A stretch of DNA of 64,000 nt from Evansella vedderi (GTDB lineage: Bacteria; Bacillota; Bacilli; Bacillales; Salisediminibacteriaceae), in contig NZ_JAUSUG010000018.1 of assembly GCF_030813435.1 (NCBI RefSeq), forward strand, positions 1 through 64,000. The letters are read 5' to 3'. Of this stretch, positions 18,730 to 27,471 are shown in pieces. The position numbers and the translations under genes were made by a program. How positions within the stretch are numbered: the first letter of the stretch is position 1; every line of letters begins with the position of its first letter. A model generated the notes under the pieces. It saw only the letters and a list, made by a program, of their open reading frames with translations. It had not been told where the DNA came from and searched no databases.

Positions 18730-18811
18730 GTAAAAGAATTTTAATATGTACATCTTTTAATAAGAAATACTAAGGAATATGAAAACAAGTACTTAAGGAG
18801 AATGTTTATTA

Positions 18812-18845
18812 GCCCTTATACTACAGAAAAATATCGTATAAGGGC
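18812..18845 (+). terminator. Hairpin after precursor A1
   Basis: GCCCTTATA at 18812-18820 pairs with TATAAGGGC at 18837-18845, with a 16-base loop. Only a short T-containing stretch follows, so it may stabilise the 3' end or attenuate rather than fully terminate. The same stem sequence follows precursor A2 at 21221. Confidence 0.6.
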
Positions 18846-19063
18846 CTTAACATTTTCTAATGTAAGATCTAGATATGGAAGAAGATAATTAAAAATACAA
18901 TTGACATATTTATATAAAGATGATAATTTAAATCTACAGTAATTCTTTATAACGAACAAACAGAATCTTTATGTAGTGGCGACTCTATCTGTTTTAGGAA
19001 GTGTATTTTTTTATTTAATTAATTCGTTATAAAGAATTGAACGGATTATTATTGGAGGTACTC
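18846..19063 (+). promoter_or_regulatory. Promoter/operator region of lasso C2
   Basis: Together with the preceding hairpin this fills the gap between A1 and C2. A TTGACA lies at 18901-18906, with AT-rich -10 candidates (GATAAT at 18922, TAATTT at 18924). TTCTTTATAACGAA at 18943-18956 and TTCGTTATAAAGAA at 19023-19036 are reverse complements of each other, 80 bases apart. The second copy is the one also found upstream of C1. AGGAGG-type site GGAGG at 19054-19058 serves C2. Confidence 0.5.
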
Positions 19064-21010
19064 ATGAGTGCGATCGCTGGTCTTCTTCACTTAAATCAAG
19101 AACCCATACCACCTGAACAAATTCATAATTTGATGAAATGCTTTCTTCAATTTCCTGCTGATGATATTCGTACATGGGAAAATGAGAGCATTTTTCTTGG
19201 TTGCCATACCCAGTGGATTACACCTGAGTCGGTGGGGGAAGTGCTACCCTTTTATGATTATGAAAGACAATTGGCTATAACAGCTGATGCTATTATAGAT
19301 AATCGTGATGAATTGTTTCAAAAGCTTCAAGTGGAACGAAAACTTAGGAAGGCAATCTCCGATAGTAAATTAATATTACTCGCTTATGCTAAATGGGGAG
19401 AAGAGTCACCTAAACATTTGATTGGAGATTTCGCCTTTATGATTTGGGACGAAAAAGAACGAAAGCTTTTTGGTGCTCGCGATTTTTCTGGGGCCCGTAC
19501 CCTTTATTATCATAGTAATAATGAAAAATTTGCATTTTCAACGACACTTCAGCCATTTTTCCAACTTCCATATGTCCCAAAAGTATTAAATGAAAATTGG
19601 ATAGCAGAATTTCTTGCTATACCAGCTATGTTTGAGGCTGTTGATATGACTTCTACAGTTTATCAAACTATAAATCAAGTTCCACCGGCACATTCTATTA
19701 AAGTTGTCCATGGGAAAGTAACCCTTTCACAATATTGTCAAGTCACCGCATCTAGTAAGATAAGGCTAAAAACAAATGCAGAGTACGAAGAAGCATTTCA
19801 AGAAGTTTTTGAACGGGCAGTAGAAGACCGAATTCGAACCTACGGTAAAGTTGGGTCACATCTAAGCGGAGGACTAGACTCAGGCACAGTAGTGAGCTTT
19901 ACTGCTAAGGCTTTGCGTGAGAAAAATAAATGTTTGCATACATACAGCTATATTCCAGTAAAAGATTTCGTTGATTGGACCCCTGATCAATTTATTACAG
20001 ATGAATCACCTTATATCAAAGAAACAGTCAATCATGTAGGGAATATAAAGGATCAATATTTAAGTTTTGAAGGAAAGTCCCCTTTAGATGAGGTTGATCA
20101 TTTTCTAGATATGATGGAGATGCCTTATAAATTTTTTGAGAATTCCTTCTGGATTAATGGTATTTACGAGAAAGCCCATAATGACGGATTAAAAATCATA
20201 TTAAACGGAGCAAGGGGGAACCATTCCATTTCACATGGGTCTTGGACATTAACATACAACTATTACGCAGAGCTGTTGAAAAAGTTGAAATGGATCCGTC
20301 TTTATAATGAACTAGACATCTATTGTAAAAGTTATCGCACAGGAAAAAAGGTAATGCTTCCTTTTGTTAGTAAAAGGGTGTTGGCCAGTTTACGCTGGAA
20401 TACTAATGTTAAGGGTGATTATCATTTTACTTCTTTTATTAACCCAGACTTGGCCCGTCGTACAAATGTTATCGATAAGCTAAAAGCCTATGGAGTTGAT
20501 GTTACTGGTCGAGGGGGAGAGGATCCAAGTGATTTTCGCAGGAAACATTTTAAGCAGCTTTATTCGTGGAATAAAAGTGGGACTGCTGGAACAAAGTTAT
20601 CTTTGCGCTACTCCTTATGGGAGCGGGACCCTACCAACGATTTAAGAGTCATTCGCTTTTGCTTATCTATACCGGAAGAACAGTTTGCTTGTAGTGGTTT
20701 AGAAAGATCTCTCATTCGAAGGGCGACGAAAAATCTTCTTCCTGACAAAGTGAGATTAAATCAAAGGAGTCGTGGAATACAAGGTGCTGATGTGATCCAC
20801 CGAATGTCATCTAACTGGAGCAGTTTTATAAGTGATCTAGAACAGCTTCCATCTAATGTGATTCTTGCAGACCTATTAAATATGGAAGTTATCAAGAATG
20901 CTATTTCAAATTTCAAAAATGGTCCAAGACAGGAATTACTATTTGATGATGATTTTAAAATTTTATCAAGAAGTTTAATACTAAGCAGGTTTTTAAAGAA
21001 GTTCAGTTAG
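19064..21010 (+). CDS. Lasso peptide cyclase 2 (asparagine synthetase homologue, C protein)
   Basis: A 648-residue second lasso cyclase, paralogous to the one at 16619 along its length. It starts MSAIAGLLHLNQEP, aligning with the amidotransferase MCGIAG but with Cys2 changed to Ser. The P-loop SGGLDSGTVVSF is intact near residue 269, and LSLRYSLWERDPTNDLRVIRFCL and RGIQGADVIHRM mirror the first copy. ATG 19064 with GGAGG 5 bases upstream is preferred over the earlier in-frame TTG at 19037. It probably acts on precursor A2, which begins 22 bases after it. Confidence 0.9.
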   Translation: MSAIAGLLHLNQEPIPPEQIHNLMKCFLQFPADDIRTWENESIFLGCHTQWITPESVGEVLPFYDYERQLAITADAIIDNRDELFQKLQVERKLRKAISDSKLILLAYAKWGEESPKHLIGDFAFMIWDEKERKLFGARDFSGARTLYYHSNNEKFAFSTTLQPFFQLPYVPKVLNENWIAEFLAIPAMFEAVDMTSTVYQTINQVPPAHSIKVVHGKVTLSQYCQVTASSKIRLKTNAEYEEAFQEVFERAVEDRIRTYGKVGSHLSGGLDSGTVVSFTAKALREKNKCLHTYSYIPVKDFVDWTPDQFITDESPYIKETVNHVGNIKDQYLSFEGKSPLDEVDHFLDMMEMPYKFFENSFWINGIYEKAHNDGLKIILNGARGNHSISHGSWTLTYNYYAELLKKLKWIRLYNELDIYCKSYRTGKKVMLPFVSKRVLASLRWNTNVKGDYHFTSFINPDLARRTNVIDKLKAYGVDVTGRGGEDPSDFRRKHFKQLYSWNKSGTAGTKLSLRYSLWERDPTNDLRVIRFCLSIPEEQFACSGLERSLIRRATKNLLPDKVRLNQRSRGIQGADVIHRMSSNWSSFISDLEQLPSNVILADLLNMEVIKNAISNFKNGPRQELLFDDDFKILSRSLILSRFLKKFS

Positions 21011-21032
21011 AAAGAGAGGGGGTGATAACTTT

Positions 21033-21185
21033 ATGAAGCAGTGGAAAATGCCTGTGTTAGAAGTTTTAGATGTTAATAAGACGTTCGGTGGTCCTGGAAA
21101 TGCAACTGTGGATATTTATTGTACTAATAATCAAGATTTCGAGACGCATGATGGAAAGTCTAATAAAAGTAACATATGTTCCTAG
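21033..21185 (+). CDS. Lasso peptide precursor A2
   Basis: A 50-codon gene behind AGAGAGGGGGTGAT. Leader MKQWKMPVLEVLDVNKTF has W4, P7 and L9 for B1 recognition and Thr at -2. The predicted core begins GGPGNATVDIYC, giving Gly1 and Asp9 for a normal nine-residue macrolactam. The 32-residue core is long, carries Cys at core positions 12 and 31, and ends in Ser, the residue phosphorylated in paeninodin. The GGPG start resembles the paeninodin core. The disulfide and phosphorylation are inferred. Confidence 0.9.
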   Translation: MKQWKMPVLEVLDVNKTFGGPGNATVDIYCTNNQDFETHDGKSNKSNICS

Positions 21186-21220
21186 TTTAGTTAGTTTTAT
21201 GTACTTAATTAAGTATTAGA

Positions 21221-21244
21221 GCCCTTATACGAAAGTATAAGGGC
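21221..21244 (+). terminator. Perfect hairpin after precursor A2
   Basis: GCCCTTATAC-GAAA-GTATAAGGGC is a perfect 10-bp stem with a GAAA tetraloop, followed by a short weak T stretch. It lies between A2 and the kinase gene, so it could let the precursor transcript outnumber the downstream enzyme genes. Confidence 0.7.
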
Positions 21245-21267
21245 TTTACAGAAATAAGGGGGATAAC

Positions 21268-22203
21268 ATGCTAAATAAACCTATAAATAAACAAATGTAT
21301 ACTGCTTTTGGTTTAAATGTTTTATCTGAAATCCCTCTCCCAGAATTGTCCATAAACAGCTTAGGAGGACAACACGTTGATGTTGTGATTCATTATGCTG
21401 ATTTAAAAAAGGAATGGAATAGTATGGCTGATGGAAATATTTATTTTATAGTAAAACCGGATCTAGTCATGTTTCAAATTCCTAATCTAGCTATTTTTAA
21501 AGTGGAACATGGCAAAAATATTTCTTTTTCACCCACAAGTAAAGTGGATGAAGACCATATCCGTCTATACTTACTTGGGACCTGTATGGGTGCCATATTA
21601 ATGCAACGAAAAATTCTACCATTACATGGGAGTGCCATTGCTATTGATGGAAAAGCCTATGCTATAGTTGGTGATTCTGGAGCTGGGAAATCCACCACAG
21701 CATCTGCATTGCTTGCCCGGGGGTATCAGCTCATAAGTGATGATGTTATTCCTGTTTCGTTAAATGAAGGAAAGGTACCAATGGTCACACCCGCATATCC
21801 GCAGCAGAAACTGTGGCAAGAAAGTATAGATGAGTTCGGAATGGAGTCTAGAAACTATCGTCCAATTATTGATAGGGAAACGAAATTTGCCATTCCAGTA
21901 CTTGCTCAATTCTCAAAGGAAACGCTTCCTTTGGCTGGTGTATTTGAATTAGTTAAAACAGAGGATGAAAAAGTATCCATAAAGCCTATCGAGAAGCTTG
22001 AGCGGTTCCATACGTTGTTTTATCACACGTACCGTAACTTTTTCCTTAAACCAGCCGGGTTAATGGAATGGCATTTTCAAACATGTGCGGCAATGGTTAA
22101 TCATTTAGAGATTTTTCAGTTACAAAGACCGAAATCCAGGTTTACAGCTAACGATTTAACAGGGCTTATTCTTTCAACTATTAAAAGGGAGGTTAATGTA
22201 TGA
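21268..22203 (+). CDS. HprK-like lasso peptide kinase (K protein)
   Basis: A 311-residue HPr kinase-like protein. In the paeninodin cluster the equivalent kinase phosphorylates the C-terminal Ser of the precursor. Walker A GDSGAGKSTTASALLARG lies near residues 136-153, preceded by LPLHGSAIAIDGKAYAIV and followed by LISDDVIPVSL, where the Asp pair resembles the HprK catalytic region. Both precursors here end in Ser, consistent with this role. The gene follows the A2 hairpin and overlaps B1 by 4 bases (ATGA). Confidence 0.85.
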   Translation: MLNKPINKQMYTAFGLNVLSEIPLPELSINSLGGQHVDVVIHYADLKKEWNSMADGNIYFIVKPDLVMFQIPNLAIFKVEHGKNISFSPTSKVDEDHIRLYLLGTCMGAILMQRKILPLHGSAIAIDGKAYAIVGDSGAGKSTTASALLARGYQLISDDVIPVSLNEGKVPMVTPAYPQQKLWQESIDEFGMESRNYRPIIDRETKFAIPVLAQFSKETLPLAGVFELVKTEDEKVSIKPIEKLERFHTLFYHTYRNFFLKPAGLMEWHFQTCAAMVNHLEIFQLQRPKSRFTANDLTGLILSTIKREVNV

Positions 22204-22508
22204 TTGAAAGTCAAACTATTTCGATAAATTTAATTGTTACTCAAAGAGAAGGCAATATTGTAAGTGATATGGATGGAGAAAAAGTAATGTTAAGTATTAG
22301 TAATGGAAAGTATTACAATTTAGGAGATATTGGTGGAGCAATCTGGGATTTCATAGTAGAGCCTATTTCTATTTATCAATTAGTATCTCAATTAGTTTCT
22401 GAATACGATGTGGAGTTTAAAGAATGTGAGCAGCAAGTAATAGATTTTCTTACTCATTTAAAAAATGAGGGGTTAATAGAGCTAAAGTCAGAAGATGGAA
22501 TGAAATAA
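22200..22508 (+). CDS. Lasso B1 protein, PqqD-like leader-binding (RRE)
   Basis: A 102-residue PqqD-family protein, the RiPP recognition element that binds the lasso leader and presents it to the protease. Typical features are DGEKVMLSISNGKYYNLGDIGGAIWDFI and the winged-helix tail LVSEYDVEFKECEQQVIDFLTHLKNEGLIEL. In Firmicutes the B protein is commonly split into B1 and B2, as here. It is translationally coupled to the kinase gene. Confidence 0.88.
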   Translation: MIESQTISINLIVTQREGNIVSDMDGEKVMLSISNGKYYNLGDIGGAIWDFIVEPISIYQLVSQLVSEYDVEFKECEQQVIDFLTHLKNEGLIELKSEDGMK

Positions 22509-22526
22509 ATCGAAGGGAATAGGGGT

Positions 22527-23018
22527 ATGTTTAGAAAAATAAGGGCTTTTTTTCAAATGGATTGGAATATGAAATGGTTACTCCTAGAAGCATATTTCTA
22601 TTTAGGATGGGCTCGTATTCTCAAAAAAATGCCCTTTTCCAAAATAGCGCCGTCATTAGGGGATCACATGGGAGAAACAACGTACGAAGCTAATTCAAAG
22701 GATAAACCTGTTCTATATAGTGTATCCCAAGCGATTCACATAATGAGTAGATATACTCTTTGGGAAAGTCAGTGTTTAGTAAAAGCAATAGCTGCAATGA
22801 AAATGCTAGAAAAACGCAAGGTCGAAACCACCCTTTATTTAGGTACAGGTAAAGACGATCAAGGAGCTTTCGTAGCACATGCTTGGTTACGCAGTGGCCC
22901 CTATTATGTTACAGGATTTGAAGGTATGGAAAAGTTTACCGTTGTCAGTAAGTTTGCAAAAAAGACCAAACAGTATAAGGTCGAAGGAGATAATTATTGT
23001 GAACAATCTCAGTCTTAA
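22527..23018 (+). CDS. Lasso B2 protein, transglutaminase-like leader protease
   Basis: A 163-residue protease of the lasso B2 family. It removes the leader before or during ring closure. The catalytic Cys lies in RYTLWESQCLVKAIAAMKML (about residue 92) and the His in GAFVAHAWLRSGPYYVTG (about residue 118), with a following acidic residue expected as third member. One copy appears to serve both precursors. The end overlaps the following gene by 20 bases. Confidence 0.88.
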   Translation: MFRKIRAFFQMDWNMKWLLLEAYFYLGWARILKKMPFSKIAPSLGDHMGETTYEANSKDKPVLYSVSQAIHIMSRYTLWESQCLVKAIAAMKMLEKRKVETTLYLGTGKDDQGAFVAHAWLRSGPYYVTGFEGMEKFTVVSKFAKKTKQYKVEGDNYCEQSQS

Positions 23019-24180
23019 CTTAGAATCTGTGCCAAAGGAATTATTATTCATTTTAGACCTAGTAAAAGATACAGAAAACGGTTCTATGAGTATCCAAAAG
23101 GAAAGGATAGACGAAATTAATTGGGATTTATTTATTGAATTATCGATGCACCACCGTCTTTATCCTATCCTTCATTCAAAACTTAAACAATTAGGTGAAA
23201 TGGTTCCTTCCTATGTTAGGAAACCTTTATATAACTTGTATCAGCGCAATACATTTCAAATGCTTCATTTAACTGCTGAAATGGAGAATGTGAATAAGCA
23301 ATTCGATGGGAAGGAAATACCTATTCTTTTTTTAAAGGGTCCAATGTTAGCTCAGGAGCTTTATGGTGAACTTTCCATGAGAACATGTAGTGATATAGAT
23401 TTCCTTATCCCTATTCAAGACCTCGAAAAAGCAGAATGTCTTTTGGAAGAACTGGGCTATGAGAAGGATGATTATATCAAAACGATATTAAATGATTGGC
23501 GTTGGAGACACCATCATGTAACGTACTTTCATCCACAGAAGGGGCTAAAATTAGAGATTCATTGGAGACTACACCCAGGTCCTGGAAAAGAGCCTGTTTT
23601 TGAAGAGTTATGGGAGAGAAAAGCTGTTAGTAATCTAACAAAAACACCGATTTTTTTTCTAGGAAAAGAGGACTTATTTATATTTCTTACCGCTCATGGG
23701 GCCCGTCATGGTTGGTCCAGGCTTCGTTGGTTAGTAGATATTCATCAACTATTACAGCAACCTATTGATTGGAGAAAAGTACTTTTTTTATCAAGAAAGT
23801 ATCATTGTCGGGAAGCTTTAATCCAGTCCATTGTACTATCGAAAGAGCTATTGAATAGCAAGCTAAGTGATCAACTACAGACGATTTTATTGGGGACACA
23901 GCCTAAAAAATTGGCACAACGAGCCATTTACTATTTGGAGAATATGGTGAATTTACACACAGACCCAGTTCCTCAAGAGGTTTCAAGGTATCACGAGCGT
24001 TATTTATTTTCCTTAATGCCAATAAAACAAAAAATTATTTTTATGCTGAGCTTTTTGTTTCCTTACCCAGAAGACGCTGAAACACTACCATTACCAAAAA
24101 AGCTTCATTTCCTGTACTTTCCTTTGCGCCCGTTCTTATGGGGATGGAGGAAGACTCGGAGGAAGCATGCATTACCCTAG
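22999..24180 (+). CDS. Nucleotidyltransferase family protein (lasso cluster N)
   Basis: A 393-residue protein of the NTP_transf_5 type. The polymerase-beta-like core is LFLKGPMLAQELYGELSMRTCSDIDFLIP, with the metal-binding D-I-D near residue 133. GTG 22999 is chosen because GGAGA lies 8 bases upstream; the longer frame starts inside B2 without a site. Such proteins accompany the kinase in paeninodin-like lasso clusters. A role in tailoring, perhaps nucleotidylation of the phosphoserine, is only a guess. Confidence 0.75.
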   Translation: MNNLSLNLESVPKELLFILDLVKDTENGSMSIQKERIDEINWDLFIELSMHHRLYPILHSKLKQLGEMVPSYVRKPLYNLYQRNTFQMLHLTAEMENVNKQFDGKEIPILFLKGPMLAQELYGELSMRTCSDIDFLIPIQDLEKAECLLEELGYEKDDYIKTILNDWRWRHHHVTYFHPQKGLKLEIHWRLHPGPGKEPVFEELWERKAVSNLTKTPIFFLGKEDLFIFLTAHGARHGWSRLRWLVDIHQLLQQPIDWRKVLFLSRKYHCREALIQSIVLSKELLNSKLSDQLQTILLGTQPKKLAQRAIYYLENMVNLHTDPVPQEVSRYHERYLFSLMPIKQKIIFMLSFLFPYPEDAETLPLPKKLHFLYFPLRPFLWGWRKTRRKHALP

Positions 24181-24193
24181 GAGGATATGACCA

Positions 24194-25987
24194 ATGTTGA
24201 AACCTGTCTTTTATTTTGTCAAACAAATCCATGGTTATGCTGGAAAGACGCTTTATATTAATCTCCTAGCCATGACTTTCATCAGTTTACTAGATGGAAT
24301 AGCTATTTTAATGTTAATCCCTATGATAAGTATGACGGGGATCGTCAACATTGATGTTGGAGGTACTCCAGTAGAAGGTATTTTTGTATTTCTACAAGAA
24401 ATTCCTCCTTCTATAGGTTTACCGGTGATTTTAGCTATCTTTGTTTTAATAAGTATCACCCAGAATTTACTGCAGCGACATATTACGATTCGTGAAACGA
24501 AGATACAGCATGGTTTTTTACGGTACTTACGTATGAATACGTATAATTCCCTATTGCATGCCAATTGGAGGTTCTTTATAAAAAATCGTAAGACTGATTT
24601 AGTCAATATACTAACAGCAGAAATTGCACGTGCTGGTGCAGGAACGCATTCCTTTTTACAATTTATTGCCTCCCTTGTGTTTACTGTAATTCAAATTGGG
24701 ATTGCCTTTTGGCTTTCACCTACCATTACTATTTTTGTTCTATTAAGTGGATTAATTCTTATTTTCTTTAATAGGAAGTTTTTGAAAAGGTCGTTGGCCC
24801 TTGGTCAACAAAATTATGAGTTAGGTAGACAGTACCTTGGGGGAATTACGGACCAAATTAATGGAATGAAAGATATAAAAAGTAATACATTAGAAAATTC
24901 CCGGATGAATTGGTATCAGGGTATTACAAAAAGGATTGAAAAGGAACAAATTAATTACACAAAGCTAAAAACAACATCCCAGTTGTATTATAAAGTGGCT
25001 TCCGCTATTTTGATTGCGGCATTTATTTATATTGGAATTAATCTATTCCATGCACAAGGTGCTCAATTAATGCTGATTATTCTTATTTTTTCACGGTTAT
25101 GGCCAAGGGTGGCGGGGATTCAGGGCTCCTTAGAGCAAATTGCTTCCATGCTACCAGCTTTTAAAGCAGTGATTGCTATTCAAGAAGAGTGTAAGGCAGC
25201 TAAAGAGTTTGATGTTACAGAGGACGAAAAAGTAAAAGCACTTACTGTTCAAAAAAGCATAGAATGTGAAAATGTCTATTTCCGGTATAATGAATCCTCT
25301 TATGCATTAAAGGATATCAATATCAGCATTTCGGCAAACCAAATGACTGCAGTCGTTGGTCGATCTGGTGCAGGAAAAAGTACACTTATTGATATGCTTA
25401 TGGGTTTAAACAAGCCTGAAAAAGGTAATGTTTTAATTGACGGTATCCAATTAACAAAGGGTAACTTAATCTCCTTACGTCGTGCCATCAGTTATGTACC
25501 GCAGGATCCTTTTGTTTTTAATGAAAGTATTAAAGACAATTTGCGACTAGTTGTTCCAAATGCTACGGAAGAGGAAATGTGGGAAGCCTTGGAGTTCTCC
25601 TCTGCAGCAGAGTTTGTAAGTAAGCTACCTGAAGGACTTGATTCTGTAATAGGTGACAGAGGTATAAAGCTTTCCGGTGGAGAACGACAACGACTTGTCC
25701 TTGCACGAGCCATTTTGAGGAAACCATCTATTCTAATTTTGGATGAAGCAACTAGTTCTTTAGATACGGAGAATGAGGCGAAGATCCAAGAGGCAATCGA
25801 ACGATTGAAAGGAAAGATGACAATAATCGTTATTGCCCATCGTTTATCTACCATACGTAACGCAGATCAAGTAATAGTTTTAAATGAAGGGAAAGTTATC
25901 CAAAAAGGTGGATTTAAACAGCTCGCTGCAGAGAAAAGAAGTGTGTTCAGCCATTTACTACAAAATCAGATGGAGGCAACTCCTTGA
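24194..25987 (+). CDS. Lasso peptide ABC exporter (D protein)
   Basis: A 597-residue half-size ABC exporter. Membrane helices fill about residues 20-300. The ATPase has Walker A GRSGAGKSTLIDML (near 389), Q-loop YVPQDPF, signature KLSGGERQRLVLARAI, Walker B ILILDEATSSLD and IIVIAHRLST. Lasso D proteins export the mature peptide and give immunity. There is no separate peptidase domain, as expected when B2 cleaves the leader. It is the last gene of the cluster and is followed by a strong terminator. Confidence 0.88.
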   Translation: MLKPVFYFVKQIHGYAGKTLYINLLAMTFISLLDGIAILMLIPMISMTGIVNIDVGGTPVEGIFVFLQEIPPSIGLPVILAIFVLISITQNLLQRHITIRETKIQHGFLRYLRMNTYNSLLHANWRFFIKNRKTDLVNILTAEIARAGAGTHSFLQFIASLVFTVIQIGIAFWLSPTITIFVLLSGLILIFFNRKFLKRSLALGQQNYELGRQYLGGITDQINGMKDIKSNTLENSRMNWYQGITKRIEKEQINYTKLKTTSQLYYKVASAILIAAFIYIGINLFHAQGAQLMLIILIFSRLWPRVAGIQGSLEQIASMLPAFKAVIAIQEECKAAKEFDVTEDEKVKALTVQKSIECENVYFRYNESSYALKDINISISANQMTAVVGRSGAGKSTLIDMLMGLNKPEKGNVLIDGIQLTKGNLISLRRAISYVPQDPFVFNESIKDNLRLVVPNATEEEMWEALEFSSAAEFVSKLPEGLDSVIGDRGIKLSGGERQRLVLARAILRKPSILILDEATSSLDTENEAKIQEAIERLKGKMTIIVIAHRLSTIRNADQVIVLNEGKVIQKGGFKQLAAEKRSVFSHLLQNQMEATP

Positions 25988-25988
25988 G

Positions 25989-26015
25989 AACACTCACACT
26001 TCTGTGAGTGTTTTT
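25989..26015 (+). terminator. Rho-independent terminator of the lasso operon
   Basis: AACACTCACA-CTTC-TGTGAGTGTT followed by TTT forms a near-perfect 10-bp stem with a short loop and T tract, directly after the exporter stop codon. Confidence 0.85.
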
Positions 26016-26048
26016 CCAAAGTTTTAGTAAGTGATTGGAGGATACCGA

Positions 26049-27053
26049 TTGAAAAAAATAGGGGGTAAGGGGTTGATCCTTACAGGAGTAGTATTCATAA
26101 TTATTTGTCTAGTTCTATATACCATCTGGGATAATAACCGAATAGTTGTCGTAAAGCAGGATATTATGATCAACAACCTCCCTGAAGAGTTAGAAGGCTT
26201 TAAAATCCTCCAAGTAACAGACCTCCATGAAAGGGAGTTTGGAACAAACCAATCTCGCCTTGTGAACCTCATCAATTCTATTTCCTACGATGCTATCGTT
26301 TTTACAGGGGATATGCTAGACAGTACGGAAAGCACAAATTATAAAAGTTTTTACAAGCTCATAGAAGGGCTGGAGAACAAAGATCATGCGTTATATGTCC
26401 CGGGAAACGCTGACCCAAGGAGCTATATTTTAGACCGAAATATTCCTTATGAAAAACATGAGTTTGATATTGGTATGGAAGCCCGTGGTGTAAAGGTACT
26501 AGAGTCCATTCATTCCATCACTAGGGGCGCATCTAGTCTTCATTTTGTTAACTTTGACATGTCTACCCTTCATATAGAGGAGAACAAGAAGGCAATCGAG
26601 AGAATGGGAGAGGTATCCAATGGGAACTATCGGAATTATCTTGAGCATCAATATAGTCTATTAGAGGAATTGCAACCCCTTGATACACTGGGGGAGAAGG
26701 ATATCCTCATTGCCTTAAATCACTATCCCATTGTAGATGGTCGTATCGATATACTGCGAAATGATCCGAGCCCAAAAACGACCTTCCGTGATTATGATTT
26801 AATGATGGCCGGTCATTACCACGGGGGACAAATTCGGTTTCCATTTGTTGGAGCCCTCTTTGTTCCAGAGCCTTATTATAAGTGGAATGGGATTTTCCCC
26901 CCTCAAGATAGAGTAAAGGGTCTATGGGAATATGACGGAATTCAGCAATATGTAAGTGCAGGTTTAGGAAGTAGCGATGCCATCTCCTTTTTGCAATTCC
27001 GCTTCCTTAACCCACCAGAAATAAATGTATTGACCCTCACCCGCAGGGAGTAA
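26049..27053 (+). CDS. Membrane-anchored metallophosphoesterase
   Basis: A calcineurin-like phosphoesterase of about 334 residues with one N-terminal membrane segment (about residues 7-25). Metal-binding motifs are LQVTDLHE (D-x-H), FTGDMLDS (GD), YVPGNADP (GNxD, replacing GNHD), LNHYPIV and MAGHYHGGQIRFP (GHxH). This pattern matches YkuE/YaeI-type phosphohydrolases acting outside the membrane. TTG 26049 follows TGGAGGATACC at good spacing. It stands alone after the lasso terminator. The substrate is unknown. Confidence 0.78.
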   Translation: MKKIGGKGLILTGVVFIIICLVLYTIWDNNRIVVVKQDIMINNLPEELEGFKILQVTDLHEREFGTNQSRLVNLINSISYDAIVFTGDMLDSTESTNYKSFYKLIEGLENKDHALYVPGNADPRSYILDRNIPYEKHEFDIGMEARGVKVLESIHSITRGASSLHFVNFDMSTLHIEENKKAIERMGEVSNGNYRNYLEHQYSLLEELQPLDTLGEKDILIALNHYPIVDGRIDILRNDPSPKTTFRDYDLMMAGHYHGGQIRFPFVGALFVPEPYYKWNGIFPPQDRVKGLWEYDGIQQYVSAGLGSSDAISFLQFRFLNPPEINVLTLTRRE

Positions 27054-27471
27054 AGCCCCCCATGTCGAATATATCCTTATGAGAAGGCTCTATTAAAGGA
27101 CAGTGTTGATTTTTCAACAAAACAGTTTAGCAGAGACAGCCATGGAAAATGTAGATACCCACCATGGAGAATGAAAATTTATCTGCTGGAGTGGCCCGTA
27201 GCGAATGACATCGGATTCATATTATTCACGGTAGAACTCCATGCAAGTAGAAATTTGCAACATGGAGAATGAAAATATAAGTTTTTATTTCAGTTGGTGT
27301 GAGCGGAAGCCCACGAGACTCCTGCGGGAACAGCGAGCCAGGCAAGACCCCACAGGGCGTTAGCCCGAGGAGGCTTGCGGTTCGCCCGCGGAAAGGGAGT
27401 GGGCTGCAGCGAATACCAACACAGTATTTGTATTTTTAGAATAGGCTATGAAAAATGAAGGGGGAATTTAA
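27054..27471. repeat. Intergenic region with dispersed repeat copy
   Basis: Near 27084 is GGCTCTATTAAAGGACAGTG, the end module also seen at 45051-45083. The GC-rich body at about 27295-27415 (ACGAGACTCCTGCGGGAA ... GAGGAGGCTTGCGG ... CCCGCGGAAAGGGAGTGG) belongs to the same family as copies near 39490, 44940, 61180 and 61370. Shorter pieces such as GTGGCCCGTAGCGAATGAC (about 27192) are also shared. No gene is visible. Confidence 0.75.

Noticed and set aside
19037-19063. Earlier TTG start for lasso cyclase 2
   Set aside because: It overlaps the operator-like motif end, has no ribosome site, and would add residues before the conserved MSAIAG start.
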